Notes under the pieces: generated by a model
Told to the model about the DNA's origin: nothing
Seen by the model: only the letters and a program-made list of their open reading frames with translations
The model's database searches: none
Shown: positions 62,240 through 64,000 of the stretch, one piece after another
How positions within the stretch are numbered: the stretch's first letter is position 1
How the letters are laid out: every line of letters starts with the position of its first letter
DNA from: Paenibacillus glycanilyticus NBRC 16618
Lineage (GTDB): Bacteria > Bacillota > Bacilli > Paenibacillales > Paenibacillaceae
Assembly: GCF_004000805.1 (NCBI RefSeq)
Contig: NZ_BILY01000001.1
Span: forward strand, 124,001 to 188,000
DNA length: 64,000 bases
Direction: 5' to 3'
Translations under genes and position numbers: made by a program

Positions 62240-63451
62240 TTATATAAATCCAAAACCCAGAATCGTAAATCGCTTGCCCTCATGTCCAGCGGCCATTCTG
62301 ATCTCCACCGTATGCTCGCTGGATTCAGATTCCCGGTACAGAATCAAGGCGTGGCAGCGCGTCCACTCGACTGTATGGGATTCGGCCACTCTCGCAAGCT
62401 TTCCATTAACCCAGATTTCGGCGTTTCCGAAATCATCGCTTCCGGAATTTTTATAAATAAGAAGAAGGCTTTTGCTATGAATCGTCATAATAAAGCTCTC
62501 GCTTCTTCCGGTTGTCGGCGTGTGCATCCAATTGTAAGGGAATTGCGGAGTGCCGGTTGGATGATCATCCATTTCCGCATACTGCAATTCGGAATCAGAT
62601 GCATTAAAACCGCCTTCCGAGAAGCTAGCTATTTCCTGGTAATTGCTCCGGTCCAGCAATTGAATATGCGCAAAATCTTTGCCGTAAACAGGCGGCTTAG
62701 TCAGAACGATATCCTCTTCATTTGGAGCATGACGGTCGGTTTCATAAAAAAGCCAGCTTAAACAATCGGCCATGATGCGGTGCCCCGCGTTGGTAGGATG
62801 ATAAATGTCGCTGAAAAATTGCTTCTTGGAGATAACATGGCCCTCTTCTCTTGATTGGTAAAACTGTTCCGTCACCGCATCCTTTATGCTTACCATGGGC
62901 AGCCCGTAATGCTTGCCGACAAGGGAAAGGCGGTCCTGCAGATTCCAATCGTTCTCGAATACGCTGAACAGCAAAGCAACTGCTGGTCCATTGTCGGCGG
63001 CTAGAGCTTTCAGTACGAGACTTTCGTAACAAACCCCATTTGTTTCATCGTCGGCGTCGTTGACCGCAAACTCGACGATAACAATATCCGGCTGAACCGC
63101 GCCATCTCTCCGAACATCGCGATCATAACGAATCATTCCCAGTTCGGAAGGCGTTCCTCCCAATCCCGCTTTGATGAAGTGGATGTGATCGCCGCCGTCT
63201 TTGCCAAACCTTTCTTTAAAAGCGGTATAGGTCAGGTAAGCATAGCAGGCGGTATGGAGGGGCTCCGCTCCTGCCCCATGCGTGATGGATCCGCCAATAA
63301 AAGCTAGGGTAACGTCATCGCCTCGCTTCGCCTTTGCAATTGCGGCTTTCAGCCTCTTATTATTGCCTTTGTCAAGCAATGATCTGGCAATCATTTGGCG
63401 ATAATTCTCCGTGCTAAAATCATTCTTTGCAGCATTTGCGGATTCTATCAT
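62240..63451 (-). CDS. SGNH/GDSL esterase with C-terminal beta domain
   Basis: A 403-residue protein without signal peptide. The SGNH hydrolase domain covers ~1-240: Ser55 in FIGGSITHGAG, the Gly block in GLGGTPSE, Asn in EFAVNDADDE, and Asp/His in SDIYHPTNAGH. The C-terminal ~120 residues form a beta domain (FPYNWMHTPTTGRSESFIMT and WVNGKLARVAESHTVEW). It resembles carbohydrate esterases, probably deacetylating xylan or another glycan. GAGAGGTG precedes the ATG. It follows the GH10 xylanase gene by 43 bases on the same strand, which supports a xylan-related role. Confidence 0.82.
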   Translation of the reverse strand: MIESANAAKNDFSTENYRQMIARSLLDKGNNKRLKAAIAKAKRGDDVTLAFIGGSITHGAGAEPLHTACYAYLTYTAFKERFGKDGGDHIHFIKAGLGGTPSELGMIRYDRDVRRDGAVQPDIVIVEFAVNDADDETNGVCYESLVLKALAADNGPAVALLFSVFENDWNLQDRLSLVGKHYGLPMVSIKDAVTEQFYQSREEGHVISKKQFFSDIYHPTNAGHRIMADCLSWLFYETDRHAPNEEDIVLTKPPVYGKDFAHIQLLDRSNYQEIASFSEGGFNASDSELQYAEMDDHPTGTPQFPYNWMHTPTTGRSESFIMTIHSKSLLLIYKNSGSDDFGNAEIWVNGKLARVAESHTVEWTRCHALILYRESESSEHTVEIRMAAGHEGKRFTILGFGFI

Positions 63452-63494
63452 CGTGATTCACCTCTCATCGGTTCGATTGTACTGCGTCAGCGCT

Positions 63495-64000
63495 TTAGGA
63501 CGGATTCACTTTATAGCTTGGATCCACGATGGCCCAGAATGCAGGCTTCGCATGCAGCTGCTTGTCAAACAGAAGCGGCGCTTCGGTCCGCGTGACCGGA
63601 AACGTGCTTAGCCAGGTATGATTATCAGCGATCCCCCAGAACACGACAGCGCTGACCAGTCCGGCATTGGACTTCAATGCTTCGAATAACTCCCTGTAGC
63701 GCTGTGCCTGCTTTTGCAGGATATCTTCCGGCACGGCAGCTCCGTAGTCGGTCCGGTCGTTCCAGTTATAGACGCTCATATCAAGCTCGGTAATCTGGTT
63801 ATCGAGCCCCAGCTCCCTGAATTTTTTCATAGAGTCAACAATGTTCGTAACCGACGGGTTATAAACGCTGATGTGTGTCTGATGACCAACACCGTCAATC
63901 GGAACACCTTTCCCAAGCATCTCTTTCACAAGATCGTACAATCGATCCCGCTTCTTCGGATCATCCGTTCCATAATCGTTAATATACAGCTTAATCCCGG
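63495..64000 (-). CDS. GH10 endo-1,4-beta-xylanase, C-terminal part (truncated by window edge)
   Basis: The frame is open to the last base on the right, so the N-terminal part, with the acid/base Glu, is off the window. Visible are KLYINDYGTDDPKKRDRLYD (like the LYYNDYN motif of GH10), GVPIDGVGHQTHIS (conserved GIGxQxH), the nucleophile Glu in ITELDMSVYNW, and VFWGIADNHTWLS with the substrate-stacking Trp. GH10 enzymes cut the xylan backbone. It is upstream of the SGNH esterase in one operon. Whether it is secreted cannot be told without the N-terminus. Confidence 0.92.
   Translation of the reverse strand, partial: GIKLYINDYGTDDPKKRDRLYDLVKEMLGKGVPIDGVGHQTHISVYNPSVTNIVDSMKKFRELGLDNQITELDMSVYNWNDRTDYGAAVPEDILQKQAQRYRELFEALKSNAGLVSAVVFWGIADNHTWLSTFPVTRTEAPLLFDKQLHAKPAFWAIVDPSYKVNPS

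Overview
The window looks like chromosome of a spore-forming, carbohydrate-degrading Paenibacillus-type bacterium (Bacillota). The reasons are two sets of ger spore-germination genes, LplABC/YesMN-type sugar uptake systems, many AraC regulators, AraR and cre-like control sites, strong AGGAGG-type ribosome binding sites and roughly balanced base composition. I saw no tRNA, rRNA, CRISPR array, insertion sequence or phage genes.

Layout. 1-5.5 kb: the 3' part of a GerC-type germination gene, a GH105 unsaturated-uronyl hydrolase with a divergent AraC regulator, and a minus-strand trio of a nicotianamine-synthase-like enzyme, a LysE exporter and an AraC regulator. 5.6-14.2 kb: a minus-strand operon (permease, permease, lipoprotein, TIM-barrel isomerase, two tandem secreted DUF4185 plus F5/8C proteins). 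14.6-16.6 kb: an AraC regulator divergent from a DUF1861 protein. 16.6-25.4 kb: a GH43, GH38, GH38, Axe2-like esterase operon with a divergent GntR/LacI regulator. 25.5-29.9 kb: an RNase H-like protein and a complete gerA-gerB-gerC operon. 30.1-33.8 kb: the araD, araR and ribulokinase genes with AraR operators. 34-37.2 kb: metal efflux and small membrane or hypothetical genes.

37.3-55.3 kb is an uptake and sugar-acid region. It holds an ABC importer, a mannonate dehydratase, two regulators (YesN-like without receiver; FCD-type GntR), a plus-strand five-gene set (SDR, SDR, enolase-superfamily dehydratase, RraA-like aldolase, aldo/keto reductase), a second importer and a divergent YesN/YesM two-component system. 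The five-gene set reads as an oxidise, dehydrate, retro-aldol cleave and reduce route for a sugar or sugar acid; this is inference. 55.4-59.8 kb: an Lsa-like ABC-F ribosome-protection gene preceded by a 16-codon leader peptide and hairpins, then cysN (with a decayed APS-kinase tail) and cysD. 60.0-62.0 kb: a monocistronic 670-residue protein that appears to join a beta-propeller to an aerolysin/ETX-MTX2-type pore-forming domain. 62.2-64 kb: a GH10 xylanase (cut by the window end) followed by an SGNH esterase.

Together the region serves uptake and breakdown of decorated hemicellulose or pectin (GH10, GH43, GH105, GH38, acetyl esterases, arabinose catabolism). None of the three importers has an ATPase gene beside it, so a shared MsmX-type ATPase is expected elsewhere. 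The most unusual items are the propeller-aerolysin protein, the ABC-F leader attenuator, the nicotianamine-synthase-like trio and the five-enzyme cluster.
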